A DNA stretch of 64,000 nucleotides from Rhodoferax antarcticus ANT.BR (lineage in GTDB: Bacteria > Pseudomonadota > Gammaproteobacteria > Burkholderiales > Burkholderiaceae_C), in contig NZ_MSYM01000008.1 in assembly GCF_001938565.1 (NCBI RefSeq), forward strand, positions 248,001 to 312,000, given 5' to 3'. Position numbers and translations under genes: made by a program. Below the pieces are notes generated by a model that saw only the letters and a program-made list of their open reading frames with translations, was not told the DNA's origin and did no database searches. This document shows, one piece after another, positions 34,315 through 43,414 of the stretch (its first letter is position 1; every line of letters begins with the position of its first letter).

Positions 34315-35100
34315 TCAGTAGTTGCTGGCGGGCGCCACGACTGGCGCGCCGGACGGGTCCAGCACCGCTTTAATATCGTTCAGAAGGCTGCTGGCGCCAA
34401 TGCGAAAACGCTTTGGGTTCAGCGCTTGCACACCCAAAATTTGCTGAACGAGTGCGACATAAACCATCGCTTCCTGCACCGTTCGGATGCCGCCTGAGGC
34501 CTTGAACCCCACCGTTTTTTCGGCCACTGGGCCTGCGGCAATCGCTGCCAGCATGACCTGCGCCGCCTCCAGCGTGGCGCTGACCGGGGTTTTGCCAGTG
34601 CTGGTTTTCAGAAAGTCAGCCCCGGCTTGCAGGGCCAGCTGGCTGGCGCGGTGGATCATCGTGGGGGTTTTCAGTTCGCCGGTTTCCAGAATCACTTTCA
34701 GCAGCAAGCCGGGGCAGGCGTTGCGCACCGCCGTCAGCAGTTGGGTGACGGCCTTGTCGTCACCGGCTAAAAGCGCCTTGTACGGCAGCACCACATCCAC
34801 CTCTTGCGCACCGGCTTGCACGATTTGCAGGGTGTCTTGCACCGCAGAGTCCACATCGGTGTTGCCATGCGGAAAGTTGGCCACCGCTGCCACGGCAACC
34901 GAGGCCGGCAACTGCGCGCGGGCATAGGCGGCCAAGTGGGGCCAGACGCAGACAGCTGCCACCGGGCCGAATGGGCCTTGGGCGCGCTGGCAGAGTTGGG
35001 CAACATCGGCTTCGGTATCAGCGTTGTTGAGGCTGGTGAGGTCCAGGCAGGCCAGGGCGATGCGGGCGCTGATCTGGAGGTCATCCAGGTTTGGGTTCAT
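34315..35100 (-). CDS. deoC: Deoxyribose-phosphate aldolase
   Basis: 261 residues from the ATG at 35100 (MNPNLDDLQISARIALACLD), preferred because AAGG lies eight bases upstream and the length fits E. coli DeoC; upstream ATGs at 35121 and 35136 are possible. Catalytic region: NFPHGNTDVDSA, EVDVVLPYKALLAGD, Schiff-base Lys in LLKVILETGELK and the second Lys in GFKASGGIRT, with C-terminal FRIGASSLL and a terminal Tyr (SNY) as in E. coli. It cleaves 2-deoxyribose 5-phosphate to acetaldehyde and glyceraldehyde 3-phosphate. Confidence 0.95.
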   Translation of the reverse strand: MNPNLDDLQISARIALACLDLTSLNNADTEADVAQLCQRAQGPFGPVAAVCVWPHLAAYARAQLPASVAVAAVANFPHGNTDVDSAVQDTLQIVQAGAQEVDVVLPYKALLAGDDKAVTQLLTAVRNACPGLLLKVILETGELKTPTMIHRASQLALQAGADFLKTSTGKTPVSATLEAAQVMLAAIAAGPVAEKTVGFKASGGIRTVQEAMVYVALVQQILGVQALNPKRFRIGASSLLNDIKAVLDPSGAPVVAPASNY

Positions 35101-35173
35101 CTGCTGTGCCTTATTGGTCATGTTGCAAATAATCATACGTTGTGGTGCTAACCCGCGCAGCGGCAGTCTTTGA

Positions 35174-35206
35174 CGGCCTCCTCATACTGGGGTACCAGAA
35201 ATCGTC
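35174..35206 (-). repeat. 33-bp segment shared with 55418-55450
   Basis: Minus strand GACGATTTCTGGTACCCCAG then TATGAGGAGGCCG; 32 of 33 bases equal the plus-strand segment after recX. One frame reads RRFLVPQYEEAVKDCRCAG then stop. It lies in the 292-base gap between deoC and the nucleoside phosphorylase, in which no gene is otherwise apparent. Confidence 0.7.
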
Positions 35207-35392
35207 TGCCGCCAAAATCAGCCACTGCGCTTACCGTGACTGGGTCTGCGAAGGCCAAAAAATGTAAAAGCATCGCAGGCCAATCGACAAATTAGGCCCA
35301 CTGACTGCTGACTCCTTGTTTACCTCAAAAGCCGCTCGCCCGCCCACGAACCTGGCGAACTGACGTGCTAGAACTTAAAGGCTATCGAACCC

Positions 35393-36187
35393 TCAAGGCA
35401 AGGCAGCAATGATGTCGGCCAGCAAGCAACTGGCCTGCGCGCTGCCCTGCTGCGCTTGGCTCAAGGTGTGTGCATGGCTTAGCTGCTCGTTGGAGAGGCC
35501 CGCGCCCAAGTTGGTGATGAAAGACAGCGCCAACACACGCAGCCCCAAGTGCCGCGCCAGAATGGTTTCAGGCACGGTGCTCATGCCCACCGCGTCGGCC
35601 CCCAGCAGTTGCGCCATGCGAATCTCTGCCGGGGTTTCAAACTGCGGCCCCAGAAACCAGGCGTAGACGCCTTCAAAAAGCGTAGTGCCTTGTGCAAGCG
35701 CTATAAGGGCTGCAAGCCGATTTAGCTCTTGATCGTAAGCGTTGACCATGCTCACGAATCGGTCGTTGCCAGGTAACGCCTCCAACGGCGAGCGCTGCGC
35801 CAGGTTCAGGTGGTCGGTGATCAGCATCAGGCTTTGTGGCGGCATGTCGGCGCGCAGGCTGCCTGCGGCATTGGTTTGCACCAGCGTGTGGCAGCCCAGC
35901 GCTTTGAGCACCTGCAGCGGCCAAACCATGCCGTCCACCGCACCGGTTTCATACCCGTGGCTGCGCCCGCTCATCACCGCCACCGGCTGGCTGCCAATGT
36001 GCCCCAGCCAGAGGGTGCCGCCGTGCCCATCGACACTGGGCTGCGGAAAACCATTCAGCTCGACATAGGGAATTTGGACCGGGTTGCTGATGTGCTCGGT
36101 CAAACCTGCCCAGCCGGAGCCAAGCACGACGGCAATGCGTGGCTGGAGTTTGGCGGCGCGGTCGGTAAGGAAATCAAGGGCGTTCAT
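35393..36187 (-). CDS. Purine-nucleoside phosphorylase (inosine/guanosine type)
   Basis: 264 residues. Trimeric PNP motifs: VVLGSGWAGL (phosphate loop), SGRSHGYETG, QTNAAGSLRADM, the purine-site FLGPQFETPAEIRM and VGMSTVPETILARHLGL with later FITNLGAGLS. It releases free purine and ribose 1-phosphate. Genes of this type are named punA or xapA; I leave the symbol open. Its start overlaps the cdd stop (ATGA). Residues about 155-170 (NRLAALIALAQGTTLF) are encoded by DNA resembling an inverted dispersed repeat. Confidence 0.92.
   Translation of the reverse strand: MNALDFLTDRAAKLQPRIAVVLGSGWAGLTEHISNPVQIPYVELNGFPQPSVDGHGGTLWLGHIGSQPVAVMSGRSHGYETGAVDGMVWPLQVLKALGCHTLVQTNAAGSLRADMPPQSLMLITDHLNLAQRSPLEALPGNDRFVSMVNAYDQELNRLAALIALAQGTTLFEGVYAWFLGPQFETPAEIRMAQLLGADAVGMSTVPETILARHLGLRVLALSFITNLGAGLSNEQLSHAHTLSQAQQGSAQASCLLADIIAALP
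35688..35719 (-). repeat. Dispersed repeat-like segment inside the PNP gene (copy P)
   Basis: Minus strand: CGGCTTGCAGCCCTTATAGC then GCTTGCACAAGGC, close to GGCCTCCAGCCCTTATG of copy B. It stays in frame and falls in a variable loop of the enzyme. Confidence 0.5.
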
Positions 36188-36633
36188 AGGGCGTCATTTA
36201 GAGTGTTGAGATGGTCGGGGCCGAAACTCTCGGGCAGCAGTTGCGCCAAGGTATAGCTCGGGCCGATATGGAGGTCATTGGCGCACACAACGGACATACC
36301 AGGCGCGCCAAATTCACGCAGTTTCTGCCTGCAGCCCCCGCAGGGCGTGGTCCATTCGCTATTATTTTTGCCACCCTGACCGACGACCAAAACAGCGTGT
36401 GCGCGTTTGCCGCCAGCCAGCACCATGGCGGCCAACGCGGCGGCTTCGGCGCACAGGCCCTCTGGGTAGGCGGCGTTTTCCATGTTGCATCCGGCGTGAA
36501 TGCGGCCCTGATCGTCCAGTACGGCGGCGCCCACTTGGTAGCGAGAATACGGTGCATAGGCCTTGAGTTGCGCCGCGCGGGCCGCTAGCAGCAGGGCCTG
36601 CTGCTGGGTGGGGGTAGGAAGTTGGGTGCTCAT
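36184..36633 (-). CDS. cdd: Cytidine deaminase
   Basis: 149 residues from ATG 36633 (MSTQLPTPTQQQALLLAARA). Zinc and catalytic motifs: GCNMENAAYPEGLCAEAAAL (Cys-Ala-Glu) and TPCGGCRQKLREF (two Cys), as in homotetrameric cytidine deaminase. It converts cytidine and deoxycytidine to uridines, feeding the phosphorylases downstream. It overlaps the PNP gene by four bases and follows the ThDP-enzyme gene after 49 bases. Confidence 0.95.
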   Translation of the reverse strand: MSTQLPTPTQQQALLLAARAAQLKAYAPYSRYQVGAAVLDDQGRIHAGCNMENAAYPEGLCAEAAALAAMVLAGGKRAHAVLVVGQGGKNNSEWTTPCGGCRQKLREFGAPGMSVVCANDLHIGPSYTLAQLLPESFGPDHLNTLNDAL

Positions 36634-36682
36634 GCCCTGCACTTTAGCCGGATTGAGCGCACCCGCACCTTGGCGCGAACGG

Positions 36683-38236
36683 TCAAACCGGGCAGACCAC
36701 TTCAATCAGATGCGGCCCGCTCTTGGCAATGGCGACCTGCATTGCGGCTACAAAACCATCCACATCGGTGACCCGGTGGGCGGGTACGCCATGGCCTTCA
36801 GACAGCTTCACCCAGTCGAGCTGCGGCTGGGTCACATTGAGCATGCGCACCGCGTTGCGGCCCACCGCCGTCACACCCACGCCGACCAGTTCGCCACGCA
36901 GGATTTGATAACCCTGGTTGGCAAAAACGACTGTGATCACCTTGAGCTGCTCGCGCGCCATGGTCCACAGCGCCTGCAAGGTGTACATGGCCGAGCCGTC
37001 GCCGGTCAGCGCCAGCACCTGGCGGTTCGGGCAGGCAATGGCCGCGCCCACGGCATTTGGCAGACCAAAGCCAATAGCACCGCCGGTGGTGTGCAGCCAG
37101 TCATGGGCGCGTGCGCGGGCGCTTGGCGGCATCAGGTAGCGGGCCATGGTGATGCTCTCATCCACCACGATGGCATTGCCCGGCAGCAGATGGGCCAGCG
37201 CCTGCCCGATGCGAGTCAGGTCCATCACCCTGCCCGAAGGCAGCTCGGGCAAGGCCAGCGGCAGTCGGTCGAAATCGTCATTCGCGCAAACGCCCAGGCA
37301 GTCGGCCAGCACGCCTAGCGTGTAGCCCACGTCCATGCTGCGGCTGCACAGGTCGTGAACCGCGGTGCCCGCTGCTTCCGGCAGGCTGGGTTTGCCCGGA
37401 TAGGCAAAAAAGTTGGTCGGCCGCTGCGCCCCCACCAGCAGCATGTGCCGCACATCCTTAAGCACAGCCGCGTTCTCGTCCACGCCATAAGCCAGCCGCT
37501 CGAAAGCTACTGCCCCCACACCGCGACGAATGCGGCTGGCCAAATAGGGCGCGATCAGCCGCGCGCCGGTCTTTTTGGCGATGCGCGCCGCCAGCGGCCC
37601 GAGTTCGCCGTGCAGGGTTGGGCCATCCACCAGCAGGGCCGCGCCCGACAGTTGCAGCGTGTGTGCGGCGGCGCGGATGCGGGCCAGATCCGGGCGGATC
37701 AGCGCCGGGGTTGACACCCGCGCAGCCGACCCCTTGGCGGCTTGCCATGCCGTGTTGGCGGGCAGCACCAGCGTCGCCAACTGGCCGTTGTGCGCGCGTG
37801 CTGCCGCCATGGCGTGCGCGCCGTCACTGGCGACGTTGTTGGCATCGGTGCTGACGCGGGTCCAGTGGGCAATGGCCCGGCTCAGCGCAGAAATGTCGCC
37901 CTTCAGCGGGCTTTCATACGCCATGTGATGGGTGGCGTGGTCACCGACGATGGTCAGCATGGCGGAGCCCGCTTTGCGCGCGGTGTGCAGATTGGCAAAG
38001 CCGTTGCCCAGGCCGGGCGACAGATGCAGCAGCGTGGCCGCAATATCGCCCGTCATGCGAAAGTAGCCATCGGCCGCACCGGTGGCGCCGCCTTCAAACA
38101 GACACAGCACGCAGCGCAGGTCCGGGTGCGCGTCCAGCGCCGCGACAAAATGCATCTCAGACGTGCCAGGGTTGGCAAAACACACTTTCATACCGCCGCG
38201 CAGCAGCGTTTGGACCAGGGATTGGGCACCGTTCAC
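36683..38236 (-). CDS. Acetolactate synthase large-subunit-like ThDP enzyme
   Basis: 517 residues from a GTG at 38236, chosen because AGGAG stands eight bases before it and the domain starts there (VNGAQSLVQTLLRGGMKVCF). Domains: PYR (FANPGTSEMHFVAALD, with the catalytic Glu in CLFEGGATGAADGYF), central, and PP domain with the ThDP motif GDGSAMYTLQALWTMAREQL ... NQGYQIL. It is of the acetolactate synthase/benzoylformate decarboxylase group, but no regulatory small subunit is adjacent, so biosynthesis of branched-chain amino acids is unlikely; the 2-oxoacid substrate is unknown. Confidence 0.85.
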   Translation of the reverse strand: MNGAQSLVQTLLRGGMKVCFANPGTSEMHFVAALDAHPDLRCVLCLFEGGATGAADGYFRMTGDIAATLLHLSPGLGNGFANLHTARKAGSAMLTIVGDHATHHMAYESPLKGDISALSRAIAHWTRVSTDANNVASDGAHAMAAARAHNGQLATLVLPANTAWQAAKGSAARVSTPALIRPDLARIRAAAHTLQLSGAALLVDGPTLHGELGPLAARIAKKTGARLIAPYLASRIRRGVGAVAFERLAYGVDENAAVLKDVRHMLLVGAQRPTNFFAYPGKPSLPEAAGTAVHDLCSRSMDVGYTLGVLADCLGVCANDDFDRLPLALPELPSGRVMDLTRIGQALAHLLPGNAIVVDESITMARYLMPPSARARAHDWLHTTGGAIGFGLPNAVGAAIACPNRQVLALTGDGSAMYTLQALWTMAREQLKVITVVFANQGYQILRGELVGVGVTAVGRNAVRMLNVTQPQLDWVKLSEGHGVPAHRVTDVDGFVAAMQVAIAKSGPHLIEVVCPV

Positions 38237-38270
38237 AGCAAACACTCCTATCGGCAAATTGCCAGACAAG

Positions 38271-38570
38271 TCATTGAACTTGCGGGTAATCCAACTCGCG
38301 CTGATGCCGAACCCGCAACACCAGCACGAGATCAAAAACCTCGTCGAATTGGTAAAGCGCAAGGTAGCCCGATGCACCACGTGAAATCACCAATTCGCGC
38401 AGTCCGTCTCCAATCGGGCGGCCAATTTTTGGATGCAACTGCAAAATTTCCAGCGCTTTGAGAACAATGTCAACGGTAGCAAACGCATGCTCTGGCGCCG
38501 TGTCTAACAAGAATTGCGTCAAACGTTCAAGGTCTGTGCCGGCCTCGGCGCTGAGAAGCCAGCGGGTCAT
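38271..38570 (-). CDS. ParE/RelE-superfamily toxin
   Basis: 99 residues from ATG 38570, which overlaps the antitoxin stop (ATGA). Typical pattern: LSAEAGTDLERLTQFLLDTA at the N-terminus, HPKIGRPIGDGLRELVISRG and a final VFDLVLVLRVRHQRELDY strand. Members inhibit DNA gyrase (ParE) or cleave mRNA at the ribosome (RelE); sequence alone does not say which. Intact. Confidence 0.85.
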   Translation of the reverse strand: MTRWLLSAEAGTDLERLTQFLLDTAPEHAFATVDIVLKALEILQLHPKIGRPIGDGLRELVISRGASGYLALYQFDEVFDLVLVLRVRHQRELDYPQVQ

Positions 38571-38887
38571 GTTTTTTCGCAAGGCAAGCTCTGACCAATG
38601 GCGTCTGTAAGCGCTAACGTCTTTGGCTTAACTGCACTTGCATCGCCATTGGCTTTGGCGCGAATGTAGGCAGCAAATTCTGCACCGTCATAGACCTGCC
38701 CGGTGTGCTTGACGGTAGACAGCGCTTGCAGGGCATCAGCGACAAACTGGTCATATCGGTCAGCAGACTCGACCGCCGTCTCAATCGCCTGCGCCATCAC
38801 AGCATGCGCTGTCAGGCCTCTGCGTGCCGCCAACTCAACCACTTTAGCCTTGGTACTGGCTGGCAATTTGACTGAGACGAGGGGCAT
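38567..38887 (-). CDS. Ribbon-helix-helix antitoxin
   Basis: 106 residues. CopG-like N-terminus VSVKLPASTKAKVVELAARR followed by GLTAHAVMAQAIETAV, then a central helix and a charged tail (TGQVYDGAEFAAYIRAKANG) that probably binds the toxin. First gene of the two-gene operon; the perfect palindrome upstream is its likely operator. Confidence 0.85.
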   Translation of the reverse strand: MPLVSVKLPASTKAKVVELAARRGLTAHAVMAQAIETAVESADRYDQFVADALQALSTVKHTGQVYDGAEFAAYIRAKANGDASAVKPKTLALTDAIGQSLPCEKT

Positions 38888-38920
38888 GATGAACTCCTTG
38901 AAAACGCAAGCGTTGAGGTA

Positions 38921-38932
38921 TTAACATGTTAA
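38921..38932. promoter_or_regulatory. Palindromic operator candidate for the toxin-antitoxin pair
   Basis: TTAACATGTTAA is a perfect 12-bp palindrome, extended to 18 with one mismatch pair (GTATTAACATGTTAACAC), 34 bases before the antitoxin ATG. Confidence 0.55.
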
Positions 38933-38993
38933 CACTTGAGAGTCTATGGCCTCTTGCCGAACTTGCCGCCATGTCGAGCATGGCGAAGATCGC

Positions 38994-39857
38994 TCATGAC
39001 GAAGGGCCGGCTTTCGAGCCTCGCAGCAGGGTCAGCGCAAGCACAGCGGAGGCCGCCATCAGCAGCAAACTTACCGCGTTCAACACCGGCGTGGCGCCTT
39101 CACGCATGCGGCCATACATCATCACCGTCAGCGGCGAGTCGGAGCCGACCAGCATCAGCGTGGTGTTGAAGTTCTCAAAACTCATCAGGAAAGAGATCGC
39201 CGCCGAGCCGATCAACGCCGGCCTCAAGTACGGCAGGGTGATGGTCCACAACACCGCTAGGCGTGACGCGCCGAGGTTGTAGGCGGCTTCTTCCAGCGTG
39301 ATGTCAAAACGCTTCAGGCGCGCGGTGATGGTCAGCGTGGCAATCGACACGATGTACGAAAACTGCCCGAGCACCACCAGCGGCAAGCCGGGGCGCAAAA
39401 ACTCCAGTTCCAGGCCCCACAGGTCATCGGCCAGGTTGGCAATGCGGCTGGCAAACGCCAGAATCGAGATGCCCAGAATCACCCCCGGAATCACCAGCGG
39501 TGCCAGCATCAGCAAACTCAGCGCCTGTTTGCCGCGAAACTGGGTGCGCTCAATCAGAAAGGCGTTGGCCGTGCCCACCAGCACCGACAGAATAGTGACC
39601 CAGCAAGCCACCACCACACTGGTCCAAGCGCTGCCAAGCAGCGCCGCATCGGCAAACAGCCCGGTGCGCCCCGACCCGTCACGGCCAAAAAACCAGTCCA
39701 ATGTGAAGCCCCGCCACGGCGGTGCAGGGTAAGGCGCGTCGTTGAAGGCAAACACCGCCACCACCACCAGCGGCAGGAACAGGAACGCAAAAAAAGCCAC
39801 ACCATAAACGACGGTGCTGGCGCGCAACCACAGCGGGCGGGGCAGGGAGGAGATCAC
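38994..39857 (-). CDS. potC: Polyamine ABC transporter permease (PotC-like)
   Basis: 287 residues from a GTG at 39857 with GGAG seven bases upstream. Six membrane segments; the binding-protein-dependent permease EAA loop reads EEAAYNLGASRLAVLWTITL P. The start (VVYGVAFFAFLFLPLVVVAV FAFND) is typical of PotC. It forms the inner-membrane channel with PotB. Cotranscribed with potB across a 103-base gap that contains a repeat copy. The spermidine/putrescine specificity is inferred from family similarity. Confidence 0.88.
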   Translation of the reverse strand: MISSLPRPLWLRASTVVYGVAFFAFLFLPLVVVAVFAFNDAPYPAPPWRGFTLDWFFGRDGSGRTGLFADAALLGSAWTSVVVACWVTILSVLVGTANAFLIERTQFRGKQALSLLMLAPLVIPGVILGISILAFASRIANLADDLWGLELEFLRPGLPLVVLGQFSYIVSIATLTITARLKRFDITLEEAAYNLGASRLAVLWTITLPYLRPALIGSAAISFLMSFENFNTTLMLVGSDSPLTVMMYGRMREGATPVLNAVSLLLMAASAVLALTLLRGSKAGPSS

Positions 39858-39888
39858 CGTGCATCTCCACAATCTTTTAAGTGAAATT

Positions 39889-39936
39889 GGCCTCTAGCCC
39901 AATCAATACGTGCGCTAACAGCTATTGATTCAGGAG
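39889..39936 (+). repeat. Dispersed repeat, copy K
   Basis: GGCCTCTAGCCCAATCAA then TACGTGCGCTAACAGCTATTG and ATTCAGGAGT. The last part, AGCTATTGATTCAGGAGT, is almost identical to that of copy L (AGCTATTGAATCAGGAGT), so the repeat is longer in these two. Confidence 0.8.
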
Positions 39937-39960
39937 TCACCAAGAAGTGAGCAAGCTGGA

Positions 39961-40851
39961 TCATGAGCGCTGCATCACTTCGCCAAACTTCTGCCCGCTG
40001 AGCTTCAAACCCACCCAGACGATGGCCGTGCTCAAACCCAGCAGCAAAAAGCCAAACGCCGCACCCTGCTCCCAGTTGAAGCGGGTGATGAACTGGGTGT
40101 AAATCTGCTCGGTAAACCACTGTGAGTTTTTGCCACCCAAAAGGGTGGGCGTCAGGTAGTTGCCCAAGGTGAGCATGAACACCACAATGCAGCCCGCCAC
40201 AATGCCCGGTGCGGCGTGCGGAATGATGATCTGGCGCAGGATCGACCAGCCATTGCCACCCAAGTCATAAGCCGCTTCGATCAGCGAGTCGTCTAGGCTC
40301 TCCAGCGCACTGATCAGCGCAATCACCATGAACAGCATCGAGGTGTAGACCAGCCCGACCAGAATGGTGGCGTCGTGGTAGAGCATCTCGACCGGCGCCG
40401 GCGTCACACCCAGCCAAACCAGCAGCGCGGGCAACACGCCGGACTCGCGCAGCAGAATCATCCAGCCCAGCGTGCGCACCGTCTCGCTCACCCAGAACGG
40501 GATCAGGCACATCACCAGCAGCATGGATTTGGACTTGCCTTTGATCAGCTTGGCAATCGTCCAGGCCATCGGAAACGCCATCAGCAGCGTGATGGCGGTG
40601 GCCACAATCGACATCAGCGCGGTGCGCATGAAGGTGTGCCAGTACAGCGGTTCCTCAAAGAAGGTACGAAATTGCGCCAGGCTGGGCTCGTAAACGCGCG
40701 GCGCCACACGCGCCCGTAGCGACAAGATGCCCAGCTCCACATGCGGCAGCACAATCAGCCCGAGCAACCACAGCAGCGCCGGCGACAGCAAGAGCATCAG
40801 CATCAGCCGCGCAGCGTGCCGCGAGGGGTTGGCAGGGTCAGCTGAAGACAT
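39961..40851 (-). CDS. potB: Polyamine ABC transporter permease (PotB-like)
   Basis: 296 residues from ATG 40851 (MSSADPANPSRHAARLMLML). Six membrane segments and the EAA loop IEAAYDLGGNGWSILRQIII P. Typical strings are FPMAWTIAKLIKGKSKSML, RTLGWMILLRESGVL and YLTPTLLGGKNSQWFTEQIY. It pairs with PotC. Its start overlaps the 3' end of potA by 14 bases, so the operon order is potD, potA, potB, potC. Confidence 0.9.
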   Translation of the reverse strand: MSSADPANPSRHAARLMLMLLLSPALLWLLGLIVLPHVELGILSLRARVAPRVYEPSLAQFRTFFEEPLYWHTFMRTALMSIVATAITLLMAFPMAWTIAKLIKGKSKSMLLVMCLIPFWVSETVRTLGWMILLRESGVLPALLVWLGVTPAPVEMLYHDATILVGLVYTSMLFMVIALISALESLDDSLIEAAYDLGGNGWSILRQIIIPHAAPGIVAGCIVVFMLTLGNYLTPTLLGGKNSQWFTEQIYTQFITRFNWEQGAAFGFLLLGLSTAIVWVGLKLSGQKFGEVMQRS

Positions 40852-41992
40852 GCTCGTCGGCCGTGGTATCTGCGGCAAAACATACCGCGCGCTGCGGGTC
40901 GAAGCCGAAAGACACGGTTTCACCCACTGTCAGGTCGGCAAACTCGCCGGTTTGCGGCAGCGCAATGCGGAACTCGGTGTTGGATTGCGCCTCGTGCAGC
41001 AGCACCGCCGAATTGGCCCCGTCAAACAGCAAACTGTCCACACGGGCGGTGAAATGGGGCAAGCCTGCATCCGTCAGTGTGGCGGCCTGGCGCGCCAGAC
41101 GAGCCACTTCCGGGCGAACGAAAGCTTCCACCGCGTCACCCGCGGCAATCTTGCCAATAGCGCGCGCCGGCATCACCAAACCTTGTGCGCTGGTGACGGT
41201 AACGATGCCACCCTTGACTTCGGTAGCGCGACCCGCCATGCGGTTGTTGGCACCGACAAAACCCGCCACAAACGGCGTTTGCGGCTCGTAATAAAGCTGT
41301 TGCGGTGTGCCCACCTGCTCAAAGCGGCCATGGTTCATCACCGCCACATGGTCACTCAGCACCAGTGCTTCGGATTGGTCGTGGGTGATGTAGACAAAAG
41401 TAGTGCCGAAAGCGGCCTGCAACTGTTTCAGCTCAATCTTCATGTGCTCGCGCAGCTTCAAATCAAGCGCGCCCAGCGGCTCATCAAGCAGCAGCAGCGT
41501 GGGTTCGAGCACCAAGCTGCGGGCAATCGCCACGCGCTGCTTTTGCCCGCCCGAGAGCTGGTCGACCCGTTTTGCCTGCGCACCGGGCAGGCTCACGCGC
41601 TCCAGCATGTCGCCCACGCGCCGCTTGATCTCGTCTTTGGCCACGCCTCGGCGTGCCAGGCCGTAGCCGACGTTCTCGCCCACGCTCATCATCGGAAACA
41701 GCGCCAGGTGCTGAAACACCATGTTCACTGGGCGCTTGTTGGGCGGCACGCCGCGCATGGCTTTTCCGCCGATGTGAATCTCGCCCGAGTCGGCTTCCAG
41801 AAACCCGGCAATCATGCGCAACAGCGTGGTCTTGCCGCAGCCCGAGGGCCCCAGTATGGAAAAGAAACTGCCGCGCGCCACCGAGAACGACAAATCGTCC
41901 ACCGCGCGGAAAGCACCGTAGTGCTTGGCCACGCAGGTGGCTTGCAGGTCAGGCTGCGCCGTATTTGGCGCAGCAGGTGTTGTTGTATTCAA
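40838..41992 (-). CDS. potA: Polyamine ABC transporter ATP-binding protein (PotA-like)
   Basis: About 384 residues from a TTG at 41992 (LNTTTPAAPNT); the start is uncertain, as no ATG or clear ribosome-binding site precedes the conserved part. ABC ATPase: Walker A GPSGCGKTT, Q-loop VFQHLALFPMMSV, signature LSGGQKQRVAIARSLVLEP, Walker B LLLLDEPLGALD and switch His in ITHDQSEAL. The C-terminal TOBE region (AGGDAVEAFVRPE-like AAGDAVEAFVRPE) is present. It energises import of polyamines. Confidence 0.9.
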   Translation of the reverse strand: MNTTTPAAPNTAQPDLQATCVAKHYGAFRAVDDLSFSVARGSFFSILGPSGCGKTTLLRMIAGFLEADSGEIHIGGKAMRGVPPNKRPVNMVFQHLALFPMMSVGENVGYGLARRGVAKDEIKRRVGDMLERVSLPGAQAKRVDQLSGGQKQRVAIARSLVLEPTLLLLDEPLGALDLKLREHMKIELKQLQAAFGTTFVYITHDQSEALVLSDHVAVMNHGRFEQVGTPQQLYYEPQTPFVAGFVGANNRMAGRATEVKGGIVTVTSAQGLVMPARAIGKIAAGDAVEAFVRPEVARLARQAATLTDAGLPHFTARVDSLLFDGANSAVLLHEAQSNTEFRIALPQTGEFADLTVGETVSFGFDPQRAVCFAADTTADEHVFS

Positions 41993-42132
41993 AGTCGATG
42001 TGTTTGTGCTTCGGCACCGCGTGTAGGAGACAAGCAATTTCCCGCCGGGCCGCCCCAAGGGTTCTCGAAGAGCGGCGGAGCCAAATTAGCCTTCGCGGGG
42101 GGAAAGAGGACACGCAGTGCCGAACGTGGGGG

Positions 42133-43200
42133 CTAGTTCGCCGCTTTGATGCGGTCCAGCACCCGGCCTTCGATTTCTTCCAGTCCAGCAGGCACAGCCG
42201 GGTACCACTTGACGTTTTTCAGGGCGGCTTCAGGGAAGCTGGCAGCAAACTGCGCCTTCAGCTTGGCATCCATCAGCTTGTCGGCGCCTTTGGAGGCGGT
42301 GAATTGGCCAGCAGCGGTTCCCACTTTGGCAGCAATTTCAGGACGCATGTTGAAGTTGATCCAGGCTTAGGCGGCAGCATCGTTTTTGCCTTTGGCCGGA
42401 ATGGCATAGGCGTCAATCCAGCCCAATGCACCCGATTTAGGGGCAATGTATCTGAACTCATCCTGTTGCGTGTTGAGCTTCCAACCACCTGTATCCCAGG
42501 CCATCGCGCCAACGATTTCGCCCGAAAGAAAGCCATTGACGACCTGGTCTTTGTTGTCCCAATAAAAACGCAGGTTGCTCTTGCAAGCAATCATTGTCTT
42601 GCCAACTTCATCCATCAGGTCGCCATAGGCTTTAGGGTTTTTGTAAAGCGCAAACGGGTCTTTGCCGGATGCGAAAGCAAACGCCAGCAGGGCTGGGCGC
42701 TTCAGACGCAAGGTGGTTTTGCCTTTGAATTCAGGTTTGCATAGGTCAGGATAGTCGTTCATCTTGGCCAGTTTGGTGTTGACCACCAAGCCATCGGTGC
42801 CCCAGATGTGCGGCAGGCCATACACCTTGCCGTCAATGGTTGTGTTCTTCTTGGTGGCATCCAGCATGGAAGGGATGAACAGATTGGTTTTGATCTTGCT
42901 CAGGTCCATCGGTTTGTAGATACCGAATTCGGTTTGCGGGCCATTGATGCGGTCTTGCGAGGGCTGGACCAGATCAAAACCAGCGCCACCGGTGGCGCGC
43001 AACTTGGAGATCATCTCCTCGTTGTTGGACAGGGTCAGCTCGACTTTGTAACCGCTCTCTTTCTCAAATTGCGCCACCACATCAGCAGGCGCGTAGTCGG
43101 CCCAGGTGAGCAAGCGCAATGTCTTTTCCTGGGCTTGGGCCAAGCCAGAGAAGCCCAGCGCCACAACGGCAGCAGCAAGAAGGGAGTAACGAAGTTTCAT
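42133..43200 (-). pseudogene. potD: Polyamine-binding periplasmic protein gene with one in-frame stop
   Basis: Signal peptide (MKLRYSLLAAAVVALGFSGL AQA), then EKTLRLLTWADYAPADVVAQ and PHIWGTDGLVVNTKLAKM, the PotD/PotF-type solute-binding fold. After GWIDAYAIPAKGKNDAAA the codon at 42367-42369 is TAA, then the same frame continues AWINFNMRPEIAAKVGT to the normal end at 42133. Relatives have an amino acid (often Tyr or His) here. Total length including the stop is about 355 codons, normal for PotD. Either a real nonsense mutation or a sequence error; without it the gene would be intact. Confidence 0.85.
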
Positions 43201-43285
43201 GGATCAGTCCTTGAGGTTGGTGAAGAAAACTCGTGCGAAGCTGCGAATGCGCCCCGGGCAGAGACTGGGACAGTACGACAACCGC

Positions 43286-43303
43286 GTGACAGTTTAGTGT
43301 CAC
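43286..43303. promoter_or_regulatory. Inverted repeat upstream of the polyamine transport operon
   Basis: GTGACA-GTTTAG-TGTCAC, 86 bases before the potD start and 112 before the TIGR00266 gene, in the divergent intergenic region. A candidate operator for either gene. Confidence 0.4.
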
Positions 43304-43414
43304 ATTTCATTGCGGACAAGGCAGCAGCCTGGCAACACCAAAATCGTTGAAAAACTTGCTATCGTTGAGCTTGCCCCAGGCGCAAGGCGTGGGCTTTATT
43401 TTCAGGAGATGAAG

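Noticed and set aside
36683..38236. ilvB annotation for the ThDP enzyme
   Set aside because: No ilvH/ilvN or ilvC neighbour and no reason from the sequence to assign acetolactate synthase activity specifically.
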